41,538 nt of DNA from Melioribacter roseus (GTDB taxonomy: Bacteria; Bacteroidota; Ignavibacteria; Ignavibacteriales; Melioribacteraceae): the NCBI GenBank assembly GCA_020722065.1, contig DYLK01000021.1, forward strand, positions 1 to 41,538, read 5' to 3'. Shown one piece after another: positions 25,353-34,888 of the stretch (position 1 is the first letter of the stretch; each line of letters opens with the position of its first letter). The notes below the pieces were generated by a model. The model ran no database searches and was not told the origin of the DNA. It worked only from the letters and a program-made list of their open reading frames with translations. The position numbers and the translations under genes were made by a program.

Positions 25353-26402
25353 ATGTTAAAAGAAATATTAAAAGAACGCGAAAAATCAATTTTGCGATAT
25401 GTTATTCACCAATATATTCTTACCGCAACTCCGGTAGGTTCGAGAAATATTGCAAAAAAATATGAGATCGGACTTTCGCCAGCAACAATCAGAAATATTA
25501 TGGCTGATTTAGAAGATTTAGGATTTCTCAATCACCCGCACACTTCTGCTGGAAGAATTCCAACCGATTTGGGTTACAGATTTTACGTTGATTCGTTAAT
25601 GCCAAGAATTTCTCTTGACCAAAATGAAAAAGACTTTATTGATGCCAATCTAAAAACCGCTGTTTCTGACAAAGATATTATTAAAACTACTGCCGAATTA
25701 CTAAGCACAATCACACATCAAATCGCGTGTGTAACTTATCCGCAATTTGAGGAAGCAAAACTAAAAAAAATCCAGATTGTTCAACTTTCAACTTCTCGAA
25801 TATTAATTGTAATTGAAATTTTCTCTGGTCTAGTTAGAACAATTACTTTGGAAATTAGCACAAAAATTGAAAAAAAGGAACTTCAGGTTGTTGAAAAATT
25901 GTTAAATCAGCGACTTTCAGAACTTACTTTTAAACAGATTAAAGAATCGTTCCCAGAACGTTTTCGCGATAAGATGAACACGTCTTTGCAACCAATTATT
26001 AGACTCTTTTTAGATTCTTCTGACAAAATATTTTCTGATAATAATGATGACGAAAAAGCTTACATTTACGGAGCAAAAGAAGCACTTTCTCACCCAGAAT
26101 TTCTAGAAACAGGAAAATTTGGTAGCATTATTGAATTAATTGAAAATAAAGATGTAATTATTCATTTAATCCAAGAATCGAGTAACGACACTCTTTTTTC
26201 GACAAATATTTCCATTGGATTAGAACAAAAAGACAAAAATTTGGAAGATTATAGCCTCATCTCCAAAAAATATAAAGTTGGCGAAATTAACGGTTCTTTG
26301 GGAATTATCGGTCCGACAAGAATGGAATATTCCAAAACTGTTGCTGTAATTGAATATCTTGCAGAACAAATATCAAAAGAAATGAAAAGATTAAGTTTAT
26401 AA
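25353..26402 (+). CDS. hrcA: Heat-inducible transcription repressor HrcA
   Basis: A 349-residue HrcA, the repressor that binds CIRCE operators before chaperone genes and is kept active by GroEL. The N-terminal winged helix is seen in TPVGSRNIAKKYEIGLSPATIRNIMADLEDLGFL followed by HPHTSAGRIPTDLGYRFYVD. The C-terminal GAF-like part ends in GSLGIIGPTRMEYSKTVAVIEYLAEQI. It heads a run with grpE (15 bp gap) and dnaJ (10 bp gap). No recognisable CIRCE lies upstream, so autoregulation through this gap is not supported here; its targets may be elsewhere (groESL). Confidence 0.96.
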   Translation: MLKEILKEREKSILRYVIHQYILTATPVGSRNIAKKYEIGLSPATIRNIMADLEDLGFLNHPHTSAGRIPTDLGYRFYVDSLMPRISLDQNEKDFIDANLKTAVSDKDIIKTTAELLSTITHQIACVTYPQFEEAKLKKIQIVQLSTSRILIVIEIFSGLVRTITLEISTKIEKKELQVVEKLLNQRLSELTFKQIKESFPERFRDKMNTSLQPIIRLFLDSSDKIFSDNNDDEKAYIYGAKEALSHPEFLETGKFGSIIELIENKDVIIHLIQESSNDTLFSTNISIGLEQKDKNLEDYSLISKKYKVGEINGSLGIIGPTRMEYSKTVAVIEYLAEQISKEMKRLSL

Positions 26403-26417
26403 ATAAGAGAGATAAAT

Positions 26418-26990
26418 ATGAGCAAAAAAAACAATCAAAATGAAGAATTAGAAATGGAAAACGAATTGAATAAAACTGAAGAAATTGAAGAAACAGAAAA
26501 GACTGAAACATCTGAAGAAAACGTAGATTATAAAAAGCAAATTGAGCTACTAGAAGAAGATAGAACGAGAATGAGCGATTTGCTCAAGAGAAAAGCCGCC
26601 GAATTTGAGAACTATAAAAGAAGAACAGAAAATGATTTGTCCTTAATGTTCAAATATGCTGGCGAAGATTTGTTAAAAAAAATACTCCCTATTTATGATG
26701 ATTTGGGACGCTCGCTTCAGCACGCAGAAGAAACAGAAGATTATAAATCATTAATTGATGGAATTAAATTGATTTACAGTAATTTTACAAAGCAACTTGA
26801 AGAAGTGGGAATCCAAAAAATTGATCCAAAAGGGGAACAATTTGATTTCAATTTTCACGAAGCTTTACTTCAACAGCCATCAACAGAAGTTCCAGCAGAA
26901 ACCGTTTTGCAAGTTGTAGAAATCGGTTATTTGTATAAAGATAAAGTGATAAAACATGCAAAAGTAATTGTAAGTACCGAAGCAAATTAA
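26418..26990 (+). CDS. grpE: Nucleotide exchange factor GrpE
   Basis: A 190-residue GrpE that releases ADP from DnaK. The N-terminal ~50 residues are acidic and coiled-coil-like (Glu/Lys/Thr rich). Then come [38 protein letters not shown] and the beta-domain block [17 protein letters not shown] ending with [26 protein letters not shown] follows AGAGAGATAA. It sits between hrcA and dnaJ in the usual heat-shock order. dnaK itself is not in the window. Confidence 0.96.
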   Translation: MSKKNNQNEELEMENELNKTEEIEETEKTETSEENVDYKKQIELLEEDRTRMSDLLKRKAAEFENYKRRTENDLSLMFKYAGEDLLKKILPIYDDLGRSLQHAEETEDYKSLIDGIKLIYSNFTKQLEEVGIQKIDPKGEQFDFNFHEALLQQPSTEVPAETVLQVVEIGYLYKDKVIKHAKVIVSTEAN

Positions 26991-27000
26991 AGGAAATCAA

Positions 27001-28128
27001 ATGGCAAAAAGAGATTATTACGAAATACTTGGCGTAACCAAAAATGCTACAAAAGATGAAATTAAAAAAGCTTATAGAACTATGGCTATGAAATATCATC
27101 CAGATAGAAATCCCAATGATAAAGCAGCAGAAGAAAAATTTAAAGAAGCTGCAGAAGCTTACGAAGTTTTAAGTAATGATGAAAAGAAAGCAAGATACGA
27201 CCAATACGGTCACGCTGGAATGGGAAGTAATGGTCAGGGTTATGGTGGTTTTTCTGATATTAATGATATTTTCAGCCATTTTTCTGATATTTTTGGTGGT
27301 AGTGGAAGCGGTTCCATTTTTGATGATTTTTTCAGTAGCGGACAATCGCAACGCGGGAGACGACAATCAACTGGAACACCAGGTTCTGACTTGAAAGTTA
27401 CAATTAAACTTAAAATGGAAGAAATTGCAACCGGAACCACAAAAAAAGTAAAAATAAACAAATTTGTTACTTGTCCTTCTTGCAATGGAACGGGAGCAAA
27501 AGATAATAATTCTTTCCATACTTGTTCTGTTTGCAATGGAACGGGAGAAGTTCGTCAAGTATCTAGATCAATGTTTGGTCAATTTGTTAATATTACAAGT
27601 TGTAAAAATTGTAATGGAACCGGAAAAGTAATTTCATCATCTTGTTCAACTTGCAGAGGCGAAGGAAGAATTCAAAAAGAAGATATTATTAAAGTTAATG
27701 TTCCCGCTGGAGTTAGTGATGGAAATTATCTTACTTTACATGGACAAGGAAATGCAGGTAAAAATGGCGGACAAGCTGGCGATGTTATTGTCATTTTCCG
27801 TGAAGAACCACACGATTTTTTCAAACGTGTCGAAGACGATGTTGTTTATGAATTGTTTTTAAGCTATCCAGAAGCAGTCTTGGGAACGGAAGTTGAAGTT
27901 CCAACTTTAACAGGAAAAGTTAAATTAAAAATCCCGTCTGGAACTCAACCAGGTAAATTATTACGTATGAGGCACAAAGGAATTCAGCATTTAAACAGAC
28001 ACGGTTCTGGCGACCAATTAGTAAAAATCAATATTTGGATTCCTGAAAATATTAACAATTCTGAACGAAAATTGCTTGAAGATTTGATAAATCAACCAAA
28101 TATCAAAGTGCCAACGCAAAACAGATGA
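27001..28128 (+). CDS. dnaJ: Chaperone protein DnaJ
   Basis: A 375-residue type I DnaJ. The J domain has HPD at 33-35 (KYHPDRNP), followed by a Gly/Phe-rich linker. Four CxxCxGxG zinc repeats are present ([32 protein letters not shown]), as is the C-terminal substrate domain ([20 protein letters not shown]). It stimulates DnaK ATPase and binds unfolded clients. ATG follows AAAGGAAATCAA. Its stop overlaps the next ATG by 4 nt (ATGA), which couples the ComEA-like gene to it. Confidence 0.97.
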   Translation: MAKRDYYEILGVTKNATKDEIKKAYRTMAMKYHPDRNPNDKAAEEKFKEAAEAYEVLSNDEKKARYDQYGHAGMGSNGQGYGGFSDINDIFSHFSDIFGGSGSGSIFDDFFSSGQSQRGRRQSTGTPGSDLKVTIKLKMEEIATGTTKKVKINKFVTCPSCNGTGAKDNNSFHTCSVCNGTGEVRQVSRSMFGQFVNITSCKNCNGTGKVISSSCSTCRGEGRIQKEDIIKVNVPAGVSDGNYLTLHGQGNAGKNGGQAGDVIVIFREEPHDFFKRVEDDVVYELFLSYPEAVLGTEVEVPTLTGKVKLKIPSGTQPGKLLRMRHKGIQHLNRHGSGDQLVKINIWIPENINNSERKLLEDLINQPNIKVPTQNR

Positions 28129-28595
28129 AAAATTTAATCAGAAAGATTGGATTTACTGATTCTGAATTAAAAATTGTGCTTTTTCTTGTTTCTGCCATTT
28201 TTTTTGGACTTTTGCTCAATTTTTTAAATTATAAAGATGAAAGTAAACCAATCTATGATTATACGAAACAAGACAGCTTGTTTCATAATTACGATTCTTT
28301 GAAAATCCTTAATTCTTCAGTAATTGAAAAAAATTCAAAGAGTACCACAAACCCAATCACTAAAAATTTGCCAAAAAAAAGAAATAGATTTTCTGAAACA
28401 AATCCACTAAATATTAATTTGGCTACTCAAAAAGATTTGCAAGATTTACCTGGAATTGGTGAAAAAACGGCTATATTGATATTACAAAAAAGAAAAGATT
28501 TGATAAAATTTTCTAAAAAAGAAGATTTACTTAAAGTAAAAGGAATTGGTAAAAGTAAGTTTGATAAAATTAAAAATCTTATTTCAATAAATTAA
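28125..28595 (+). CDS. ComEA-like helix-hairpin-helix DNA-binding protein, membrane anchored
   Basis: A 156-residue protein with one hydrophobic segment at about 14-35 ([21 protein letters not shown]) and a short polar linker. Its C-terminal tandem HhH pair ([19 protein letters not shown] and [19 protein letters not shown]) is the ComEA signature, with glycines of both GIG hairpins intact. ComEA proteins bind incoming double-stranded DNA on the periplasmic side during natural transformation. Many Bacteroidota proteins of this type have not been tested. It is translationally coupled to dnaJ. Confidence 0.85.
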   Translation: MKNLIRKIGFTDSELKIVLFLVSAIFFGLLLNFLNYKDESKPIYDYTKQDSLFHNYDSLKILNSSVIEKNSKSTTNPITKNLPKKRNRFSETNPLNINLATQKDLQDLPGIGEKTAILILQKRKDLIKFSKKEDLLKVKGIGKSKFDKIKNLISIN

Positions 28596-28655
28596 TATCT
28601 ATTTCTTCTAATTATTTTAAAGAAACTCATTCTACATTAAATAAATCTTAAATAA

Positions 28656-29513
28656 ATGAAATTGACAAACTCAAAAACTTGTATTGAATTTTCAAACAAC
28701 CAACTAATTTCATTCCAATTTGACTTTTCTCAAGGTATGTTTGCTCCGAATAACATATTCGACAAACCAATTGAGGCAAATTTATTTTCAATAAAAAATG
28801 AAATTGAATTCATTAACAATTTGGAAGAATTATTTGAAAACACATCTATTGTCGGTGATGTTTTACTGATTCTACCCGCAAAATTATTCAATATTCTAAC
28901 TTTCCCACTTGAAAAGAAATTACTAAAAGATGAAATCAAATTACAAGTTAACTTTGAAATAGAAATACATACTAATGAAAATCCTGATAAATTCATTAAA
29001 AATCACTTTTTAATCGGTAACAATTCAAATCCTGAAGTTGCTGTTTTTTATTTACAAAAAGATATAGTTTTAAGATTACACAAATTTGCCGCGCGAAATA
29101 ATTGGAATCTAAAATTGATTGAACATCCAGCGGTTTCTGCTTGGAATTTTGCAAAAAGTTGCGAATCAAGTGAAAATGGGAATATTTTTATTTACCGTGA
29201 TGATGAAACATTGGTTACAATTATTTCAAATTCCGGGAAAATAATGCAAATTAATTCTGAAAATGTTCGGCTTCATGAAATTAATCAAAGAGTAAATGAA
29301 AGACTACTTTTATCTCGAAAATTCTTCGAAAATTCGTCAGATTTTACCGCTTGCAGTTTTGAAAGAAACCAAAGTTTGATAGAAGAAGGTGTTTTTCAGC
29401 CGATGAAATCAAAAACTGAGAAAATAGGAAAACTAATTGATTTACAACATCTAAAAGCATATAACATAAATAACTTTTTCTCGTTACTTGGACTTTTATT
29501 TAGGAATAGTTGA
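28656..29513 (+). CDS. Unknown protein, possibly a divergent actin-fold/PilM-like protein
   Basis: A 285-residue cytoplasmic-looking protein without signal peptide or membrane helix. I do not recognise the family. The order of features suggests, weakly, the actin/PilM fold: an N-terminal strand pair (CIEFSNNQLISFQF), GDVLLILPAKLFNILTFPL before an amphipathic helix with EIKLQVNFEIE, then NIFIYRDDETLVTIISNSGKI as a second beta-hairpin. Its stop codon overlaps the rsmD start by one base (TGATG), so the two are co-translated. The upstream neighbour is a ComEA-like protein, which would suit a pilus/competence setting, but this is a guess. Confidence 0.6.
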   Translation: MKLTNSKTCIEFSNNQLISFQFDFSQGMFAPNNIFDKPIEANLFSIKNEIEFINNLEELFENTSIVGDVLLILPAKLFNILTFPLEKKLLKDEIKLQVNFEIEIHTNENPDKFIKNHFLIGNNSNPEVAVFYLQKDIVLRLHKFAARNNWNLKLIEHPAVSAWNFAKSCESSENGNIFIYRDDETLVTIISNSGKIMQINSENVRLHEINQRVNERLLLSRKFFENSSDFTACSFERNQSLIEEGVFQPMKSKTEKIGKLIDLQHLKAYNINNFFSLLGLLFRNS

Positions 29514-30061
29514 TGCGAATAATTTCTGGGCATTTACGTGGAAGAACAATAAAAGTGCCGAATTCGAAAGGAGTTCGCCCAACAACTGAAAAAAATCGTG
29601 AAGCAATTTTTAACTTTTTGCGTAACATTTTTGTGTTTGAAGAAGCCACAATTCTTGACATTTACGCTGGTTCGGGAGCATTAGGATTTGAAGCATTAAG
29701 TCAAGGAGCGAAAAAAGTTACATTTATCGAGCAAAATTATCGAATTTATCAGAATATAATTTTTAATGCGACTGAATTAGGCGTGTTAGAATCTGTTGAA
29801 ATTGTGAAATCAGATGCAGTAAAATTCGTAAAACGCACTAATTCTAAATTTGATTTAATTTTAGCTGACCCACCATTTTTTAGGGATGATATTTACCTTG
29901 TTTTTGAAGAAATATTTAAGAGAAATTTACTAACCGAAAACGGTTTATTAATTATTGAACGCTCAATTCAAACAGAAATTGAAGATAAAAAAGTGTTTCA
30001 AAAAGAACCAATTAAGAAATTGGGTGATAGTTTAATTTATAAATTTGAAAATGGAGATTAG
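29513..30061 (+). CDS. rsmD: 16S rRNA (guanine(966)-N(2))-methyltransferase
   Basis: A 182-residue RsmD from ATG 29513 (overlapping the previous TGA by one base; a TTG one codon upstream is ignored). Hallmarks are IISGHLRGRTI at the start, RPTTEKNREAIFNFL, the AdoMet loop LDIYAGSGALGFEALSQGA, and catalytic LILADPPF. It methylates G966 of 16S rRNA on the 30S subunit. Gene order rsmD-coaD is common in bacteria, and coaD follows after 6 bp. Confidence 0.95.
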   Translation: MRIISGHLRGRTIKVPNSKGVRPTTEKNREAIFNFLRNIFVFEEATILDIYAGSGALGFEALSQGAKKVTFIEQNYRIYQNIIFNATELGVLESVEIVKSDAVKFVKRTNSKFDLILADPPFFRDDIYLVFEEIFKRNLLTENGLLIIERSIQTEIEDKKVFQKEPIKKLGDSLIYKFENGD

Positions 30062-30067
30062 TTTTTT

Positions 30068-30565
30068 ATGAAAAAGGTTATTTATCCTGGAATGTTTGAT
30101 CCTGTTACAAATGGACATATCGATGTGATTCGCCGAGCAATTGACTTATTCGACAAAGTAATCGTTACTGTGGGAAAAAATCCAGCAAAAACTGGAATGT
30201 TTTCCGTTGACGAACGTGTTGAAATGTTAAAAACAAGTTTAATCGAATTCCCGAATGTTGAAGTAGTAGCTTTCGACGGTTTAATTGTAGATTATGCTCG
30301 GAAAATTGGAGTAGTTGGAATAATTAGAGGTTTGCGTGCAATTACAGATTTTGAATATGAATTCCAAATGGCACTAATGAACCGCAAACTTGCTGATGAA
30401 ATTAAAACAATATTCTTAATGCCACACGAAAAATACACCTACTTGAACTCAACAATAATCCGAAATCTTGCAATGTTTGGTGGCGAAGTAGATAAATTTG
30501 TTCCTCCTATCGTACAACAAAAATTAAAAGAAAGATTTCCCGAACAATACGCAGCACGTAAATAA
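30068..30565 (+). CDS. coaD: Phosphopantetheine adenylyltransferase
   Basis: A 165-residue CoaD that joins ATP and 4'-phosphopantetheine to dephospho-CoA, the fourth step of CoA synthesis. The nucleotidyltransferase motif is YPGMFDPVTNGHIDVIRRA. Also seen are GLIVDYARKIGVVGIIRGLRAITDFEYEFQMA and the C-terminal ISSTxxR-like segment TYLNSTIIRNLAMFGGEV. Length is normal. Next is an ADP-forming acyl-CoA synthetase, so two CoA-related genes adjoin. Confidence 0.97.
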   Translation: MKKVIYPGMFDPVTNGHIDVIRRAIDLFDKVIVTVGKNPAKTGMFSVDERVEMLKTSLIEFPNVEVVAFDGLIVDYARKIGVVGIIRGLRAITDFEYEFQMALMNRKLADEIKTIFLMPHEKYTYLNSTIIRNLAMFGGEVDKFVPPIVQQKLKERFPEQYAARK

Positions 30566-30585
30566 TCAAAATAATAGAGAAAATT

Positions 30586-32658
30586 ATGAAAAATTCAATC
30601 AGTAATTTCTTCTATCCAAATTCAGTTTGTGTTGTCGGAGCTTCTTCCAAAGAGAAAAGTATCGGCTATGAAATTCTAAAATCAATTAAAACATACAATT
30701 ATTCAGGCAATGTTTTTCCAGTAAATCCCAAAGCAACCGAAATTTTAGGCTACAATTGCTTTTCATCTATTCAGCAAATTCAAGAAAAAATAGATTTGGC
30801 TTTTGTTGTTGTTGCAAAACAATTTGTGATGGATTCTGTAAAACAATTGATTGAAAAAAATGTGAAATCAATTGTTGTAGTAACGGCGGGTTTCAAAGAA
30901 ACTGGCGAAGAAGGAAAACTTGCCGAGATGGAATTGCTTCAACTTGCAAGAAAACACAATGTAAGATTAGTTGGTCCGAATTGCATGGGAATTATCAACG
31001 CAAATTCTAAAATTAGATTAAATGCCACATTTGTTGCAGAAAAACCAGAATATGAAGCCGTTGGATTTCTTTCACAAAGTGGTGCGTTAGGGGCAGCAGT
31101 AATAAATTCCCTTCGTGAAACTGACATTAGATTTGCACATTTTATTAGCGTTGGGAATAAAGCGGACATCAACGAAATTGATTTGCTCGAATTCTGGGAA
31201 AATGATAAATCAATCAAAATTTCAACTTTTTATTTAGAAAGTTTTGTTGATGGTTTTTCGTTTATTGAATTTTTCATTTTAGGGAAATCAAACAAGCCTA
31301 CTTTAATTCTGAAAGCAGGCAAATCACAAGCTGGAATGAAAGCAGCTTCATCGCACACGGGAGCTTTGGGCACAGAAGACAGAGTTGTAAATTCGGTGAT
31401 GAAACAATTTGGAATTATTCGTTCAGATACAATTACCCAAATGTTTAATTCAGTCAAAGGATTTTTGAATTTTCCTAAACCGAAAGGAAATAGAATTGCA
31501 GTTGTAACAAATGCTGGTGGACCAGCAATATTGGCGGTTGATTCTCTCGAAAAAAATGGTCTCGTTCTTGCTGAATTATCACAAAAAACGATTGATAGAT
31601 TAGGAAAAGTTGTACCGAAAGAAGGGGCAAAAGGAAATCCAATTGACTTACTTCCTGGTGGAACCTGGGAAATGTATAAATTGGCTAATGAAATTATTCT
31701 AAAAGATGAAAATGTGGACGCAATAATTTCAATTTTTGTTGAACCCGTAATGGTTGAACCACTTTCTGTAGTTGAATCCGTGAATTCTATCAAATCTAAG
31801 AAACCAATTTTTCAAGTTGTAATGCCGTTGCCAGAATTTTGGTCGAATTACAAACAAAATTCCCAATTTGGAAAGCCAATATTTAGAAATCCCGAAGAAC
31901 CTGCAAAAATTATTTCAGATTTGCTTTTTTATTACGATAGAAAATTGAAAATCAACATTCACAAAGAAGAATATCAAAAACAAAGAATTCTTTTCAATTC
32001 CAAAATATTAAAAGGGAAAGATTTTCTTAATGATTTAGAATTACACAAGATTGCCAATAAATATAAACTTCCCATTTCTGATGGAATTATAATTCCCGAT
32101 AAAGAAATCTTGACAACAAAAATTGAGAATTATCCAATTGTTATTAAAGGAATTAATTCGCAAACAACACATAAATCTGACTTTGGTGCGGTTGAATTGA
32201 ACATAAAAAATGAAAAAGAATTGATTTCTGCCGTAAAATCCATAAAAGAAAGAATGCAAAAACATAACATAATTCCAGAATCATTTTTAATTCAACCTTT
32301 TCATAAGAGTAGATTTGAATTACTTATTGGCGGATTTCGTGATTCAAGTTTTGGTCCAGTGATAACATTTGGTTTTGGGGGGAAATATGTAAATTATTTT
32401 GAAGATTTTGCGATGCGTTCAGCATTCATAACATCTGATGAAATTAAAGAAATGATTTTTGAAACAAAAATAGGTACAATTCTTAAAGGAGTTCGTGGTG
32501 AATCGCCAATTAAGATTGAACATCTTATTTCCATAATTTCAAATACTTGCAAAATGTTACGAGAAAACAAAAATTTGCTGGAATTTGATATTAATCCACT
32601 GATTGTTACAGAAAACAACGAATTAGTAATTGTGGATTTTAGAATTAAAATAGGTTAA
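30586..32658 (+). CDS. Acyl-CoA synthetase, NDP-forming (fused alpha-beta, acetate-CoA ligase ADP-forming type)
   Basis: A 690-residue fused enzyme. An N-terminal CoA-binding Rossmann domain (VCVVGASSKEKSIGYEILK, NVFPVNPKATEILG) is followed by a succinyl-CoA-ligase-like domain with the phospho-histidine His257 in SSHTGALGTEDRVV. A C-terminal ATP-grasp domain runs from about 470 (YPIVIKGINSQTTHKSDFGAV, FDINPLIVTENNELVIVDFRI). The family makes ATP from ADP with cleavage of acetyl-CoA or other acyl-CoA, or runs in reverse. It is common in fermenters and peptide users. The exact acyl group is unknown. ATG lies 7 nt after AGAGA. Confidence 0.92.
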   Translation: MKNSISNFFYPNSVCVVGASSKEKSIGYEILKSIKTYNYSGNVFPVNPKATEILGYNCFSSIQQIQEKIDLAFVVVAKQFVMDSVKQLIEKNVKSIVVVTAGFKETGEEGKLAEMELLQLARKHNVRLVGPNCMGIINANSKIRLNATFVAEKPEYEAVGFLSQSGALGAAVINSLRETDIRFAHFISVGNKADINEIDLLEFWENDKSIKISTFYLESFVDGFSFIEFFILGKSNKPTLILKAGKSQAGMKAASSHTGALGTEDRVVNSVMKQFGIIRSDTITQMFNSVKGFLNFPKPKGNRIAVVTNAGGPAILAVDSLEKNGLVLAELSQKTIDRLGKVVPKEGAKGNPIDLLPGGTWEMYKLANEIILKDENVDAIISIFVEPVMVEPLSVVESVNSIKSKKPIFQVVMPLPEFWSNYKQNSQFGKPIFRNPEEPAKIISDLLFYYDRKLKINIHKEEYQKQRILFNSKILKGKDFLNDLELHKIANKYKLPISDGIIIPDKEILTTKIENYPIVIKGINSQTTHKSDFGAVELNIKNEKELISAVKSIKERMQKHNIIPESFLIQPFHKSRFELLIGGFRDSSFGPVITFGFGGKYVNYFEDFAMRSAFITSDEIKEMIFETKIGTILKGVRGESPIKIEHLISIISNTCKMLRENKNLLEFDINPLIVTENNELVIVDFRIKIG

Positions 32659-32684
32659 ATCTTAAAAAAATAAAAGGATAAATA

Positions 32685-33116
32685 ATGGCAACAAAAACTG
32701 CACACATAAAACAACTGAACGGAATAACTTTCGTAGGCAAAACTGATACAAATCATTGGATTCCAATGGACGGACCAGAAGATTTTGGCGGGAGCAACGC
32801 TGCAATTCGACCAAAAGAATTAATATTATTAAGTCTTGGCGGTTGCACCGCAAGCGATGTAATTGCTATTTTACAGAAAAAACGTGTAAAAATAGAAAAG
32901 TTTGAAATGAACATTTCCGCCGAAGAAACTGACGAACATCCAAAATATTATAAATCCATAAATCTTGAATATGTTTTTTATGGAAAAGGAATTAAGGAAG
33001 CAGATGTTATTAGAGCAATTGAACTTTCGCAAGAAAAGTATTGCGGAGTTACTTTTATGCTAAAATCCGTTGTCCAGATTACTCACAATTTCAGAATTGT
33101 TGAAACTGAATCTTAG
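32685..33116 (+). CDS. OsmC/Ohr family protein (OsmC-like)
   Basis: A 143-residue OsmC-fold protein with the two redox cysteines Cys54 (SLGGCTASDVI) and Cys120 (EKYCGVTFML), the spacing of thiol peroxidases of this family. Such proteins reduce organic hydroperoxides as dimers. This sequence is closest in feel to the YhfA-like OsmC branch rather than Ohr. ATG follows AAAAGGATAA. A strong terminator follows at once, ending the run begun at hrcA or later. Confidence 0.88.
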   Translation: MATKTAHIKQLNGITFVGKTDTNHWIPMDGPEDFGGSNAAIRPKELILLSLGGCTASDVIAILQKKRVKIEKFEMNISAEETDEHPKYYKSINLEYVFYGKGIKEADVIRAIELSQEKYCGVTFMLKSVVQITHNFRIVETES

Positions 33117-33124
33117 CTTTTTTG

Positions 33125-33154
33125 AAAGAGCGACTTTTGTCGCTCTTTTTTTTT
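33125..33154 (+). terminator. Intrinsic terminator after osmC-like gene
   Basis: AAAGAGCGAC and GTCGCTCTTT form a perfect 10-bp stem with a TTTT loop and run into a long T tract. It lies 8 bp after the stop codon. Confidence 0.9.
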
Positions 33155-33200
33155 GTGGCAAATTCTTTTCAAATTACTTAAAATCAAACAAAACGAAATC

Positions 33201-33227
33201 TTGAATTAATATAAATATGTAACTTTG
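33201..33227 (+). promoter_or_regulatory. Candidate Bacteroidota-type promoter for lnt
   Basis: TTG (33201-33203), 16 nt, TAACTTTG (33220-33227): a good TAnnTTTG -7 box 29 bp before the TTG start of lnt. The 16-nt spacing equals that of the phoH candidate. Confidence 0.45.
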
Positions 33228-33256
33228 CATAATCTTTTTCACTTTTTGGAGTTCAT

Positions 33257-34888
33257 TTGCAAATTTGGATAAAACATAAAGATACATTCCTTGTTATATT
33301 GAGTGGGATTTTGATGGGTTTTGCTTTTCCACCGCTCAGATTCTACCTTTTCTCGTTTGTCGGCTTAATTCCTCTTTTTTGGGTGATAAACAAACGAAAT
33401 TCGTTACTTGAAATTAATAAAGCAATGTATTTATTCGCTTTCATTTTTAATTTAATAACTCTTTATTGGGTTGGAAGTTGGACAGAAGAAGCCGATAAAT
33501 TTTTAATGATTTCCGGTGTCGCTCTGATGTTTTTTAATCCAATTTTATTCTTAATTCCATCAACAATTTTTTATTTCATCCAGAAAAAGATTGGGAAAAC
33601 TTACGCCTTTTACTTACTACCTTTCTTTTGGGTAAGTTTTGAATATCTTTACACAGTAACAGAATTTCGTTTTCCTTGGCTTCTGATTGGGAATTCCCTT
33701 GCCTACTTTTCTTCATTTATTCAAATTGCGGATATTATCGGAACTTTCGGACTTTCGCTTGTAGTTCTTCTTTCAAATTCAATTTTCTTCCTAATTTATT
33801 ATGATTATCAGAAAAAAAGAGAAGTTGATATAAAAAGATTAATCTTGCCGTTAGCATTTTACTTGTTTACAATTGGTTATTCTTACTATGCAGAAAATAA
33901 AATTTACGACACAAGCAAAAAAATTAAAGTTGGTTTGATACAACCAAATCTTAATCCGTGGGAAAAATGGGCTGGGAAAAATGTTTCTGAGCAAGTTGAA
34001 GAATATCTTTCGCTCTCAAAATCAGCAGTAAAAAAGGATGCAAAATTAATTATTTGGCCAGAATCAGCATTGCCTGTTTATTTATCTTCCAATAGATATC
34101 GAAATGAAAAAAGAAGAATTCACAAATTTGCCGACACAAACAAAATCTTTATTTTAACTGGAATGCCCGATTTCAATCTCTATTCTGGAAAAGAAGCTCC
34201 GCAATTCGCTAAAAAAATAGAAAATACAGGTTTGTCTTTTACTTCCTTTAATTCAGCTTATTTATTTTCACCGCAAAAAAGAGAAATTCAAGAATATCAC
34301 AAAACTATGCTTGTTCCATTTGGCGAAAAAATTCCTTATGTAGAATATCTTCCTTTGCTTGGCGATTTATTTAAGTGGGAAGTTGGAATTTCAAGTTGGA
34401 ATGTTGGCGAAGGTGCGAAAAATCTTGAAATAATCCGAGAAAAAGATGCAATTTCCGTTGGCACTGCAATTTGTATAGAATCAATCTACCCAAATTATGT
34501 TGCTGAATTCACAAAATTAGGAGCAGAATTATTGGTCGTAATTACAAATGATAGTTGGTATGGATATTCCAGCGGACCTTTTCAACATCAAGCATTTAGC
34601 GTTTTGCGAGCAATTGAAAATCGCAAATATATTGTTCGAGTTGCAAATGGTGGAATTAGTGCTGTAATAAATCCCAAAGGTGAAACTTTGAGAATTTCAG
34701 AATTATTTACAAAAGATGTATTAACGGCAGAAATTTATACAAACAACCAACAAACTTTTTTTGTTCAATTTCCGATGATGATTCCTTTGCTTAGTCTATC
34801 AATTACCTTTTTAGCAATTATATTTGTAATATTTGGTAAAACAATTATTAATAAAAATCCTTCCGGGGAGAATTATGAAAAAAATTAG
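33257..34888 (+). CDS. lnt: Apolipoprotein N-acyltransferase
   Basis: A 543-residue inner-membrane enzyme that adds the third acyl chain to lipoproteins. About six to seven N-terminal hydrophobic segments (to residue about 215) precede a nitrilase-like domain. The catalytic triad is visible: Glu269 (WPESALPVY), Lys349 (YHKTMLVPFGE) and Cys406 (GTAICIESIYP), along with NDSWYGYSSGPFQH. A final membrane segment (PLLSLSITFLAIIFVIFG) anchors the C-terminus. The likely start is TTG 33257, six bases after GGAG (33248-33251). It ends inside the next gene (14-nt overlap). At least one lipoprotein candidate is encoded nearby (38684-39388). Confidence 0.94.
   Translation: MQIWIKHKDTFLVILSGILMGFAFPPLRFYLFSFVGLIPLFWVINKRNSLLEINKAMYLFAFIFNLITLYWVGSWTEEADKFLMISGVALMFFNPILFLIPSTIFYFIQKKIGKTYAFYLLPFFWVSFEYLYTVTEFRFPWLLIGNSLAYFSSFIQIADIIGTFGLSLVVLLSNSIFFLIYYDYQKKREVDIKRLILPLAFYLFTIGYSYYAENKIYDTSKKIKVGLIQPNLNPWEKWAGKNVSEQVEEYLSLSKSAVKKDAKLIIWPESALPVYLSSNRYRNEKRRIHKFADTNKIFILTGMPDFNLYSGKEAPQFAKKIENTGLSFTSFNSAYLFSPQKREIQEYHKTMLVPFGEKIPYVEYLPLLGDLFKWEVGISSWNVGEGAKNLEIIREKDAISVGTAICIESIYPNYVAEFTKLGAELLVVITNDSWYGYSSGPFQHQAFSVLRAIENRKYIVRVANGGISAVINPKGETLRISELFTKDVLTAEIYTNNQQTFFVQFPMMIPLLSLSITFLAIIFVIFGKTIINKNPSGENYEKN

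Noticed and set aside
31230-31793. 187-residue open frame on the minus strand
   Set aside because: It is fully antisense to the acyl-CoA synthetase, whose reading frame has clear domains and the active-site His.
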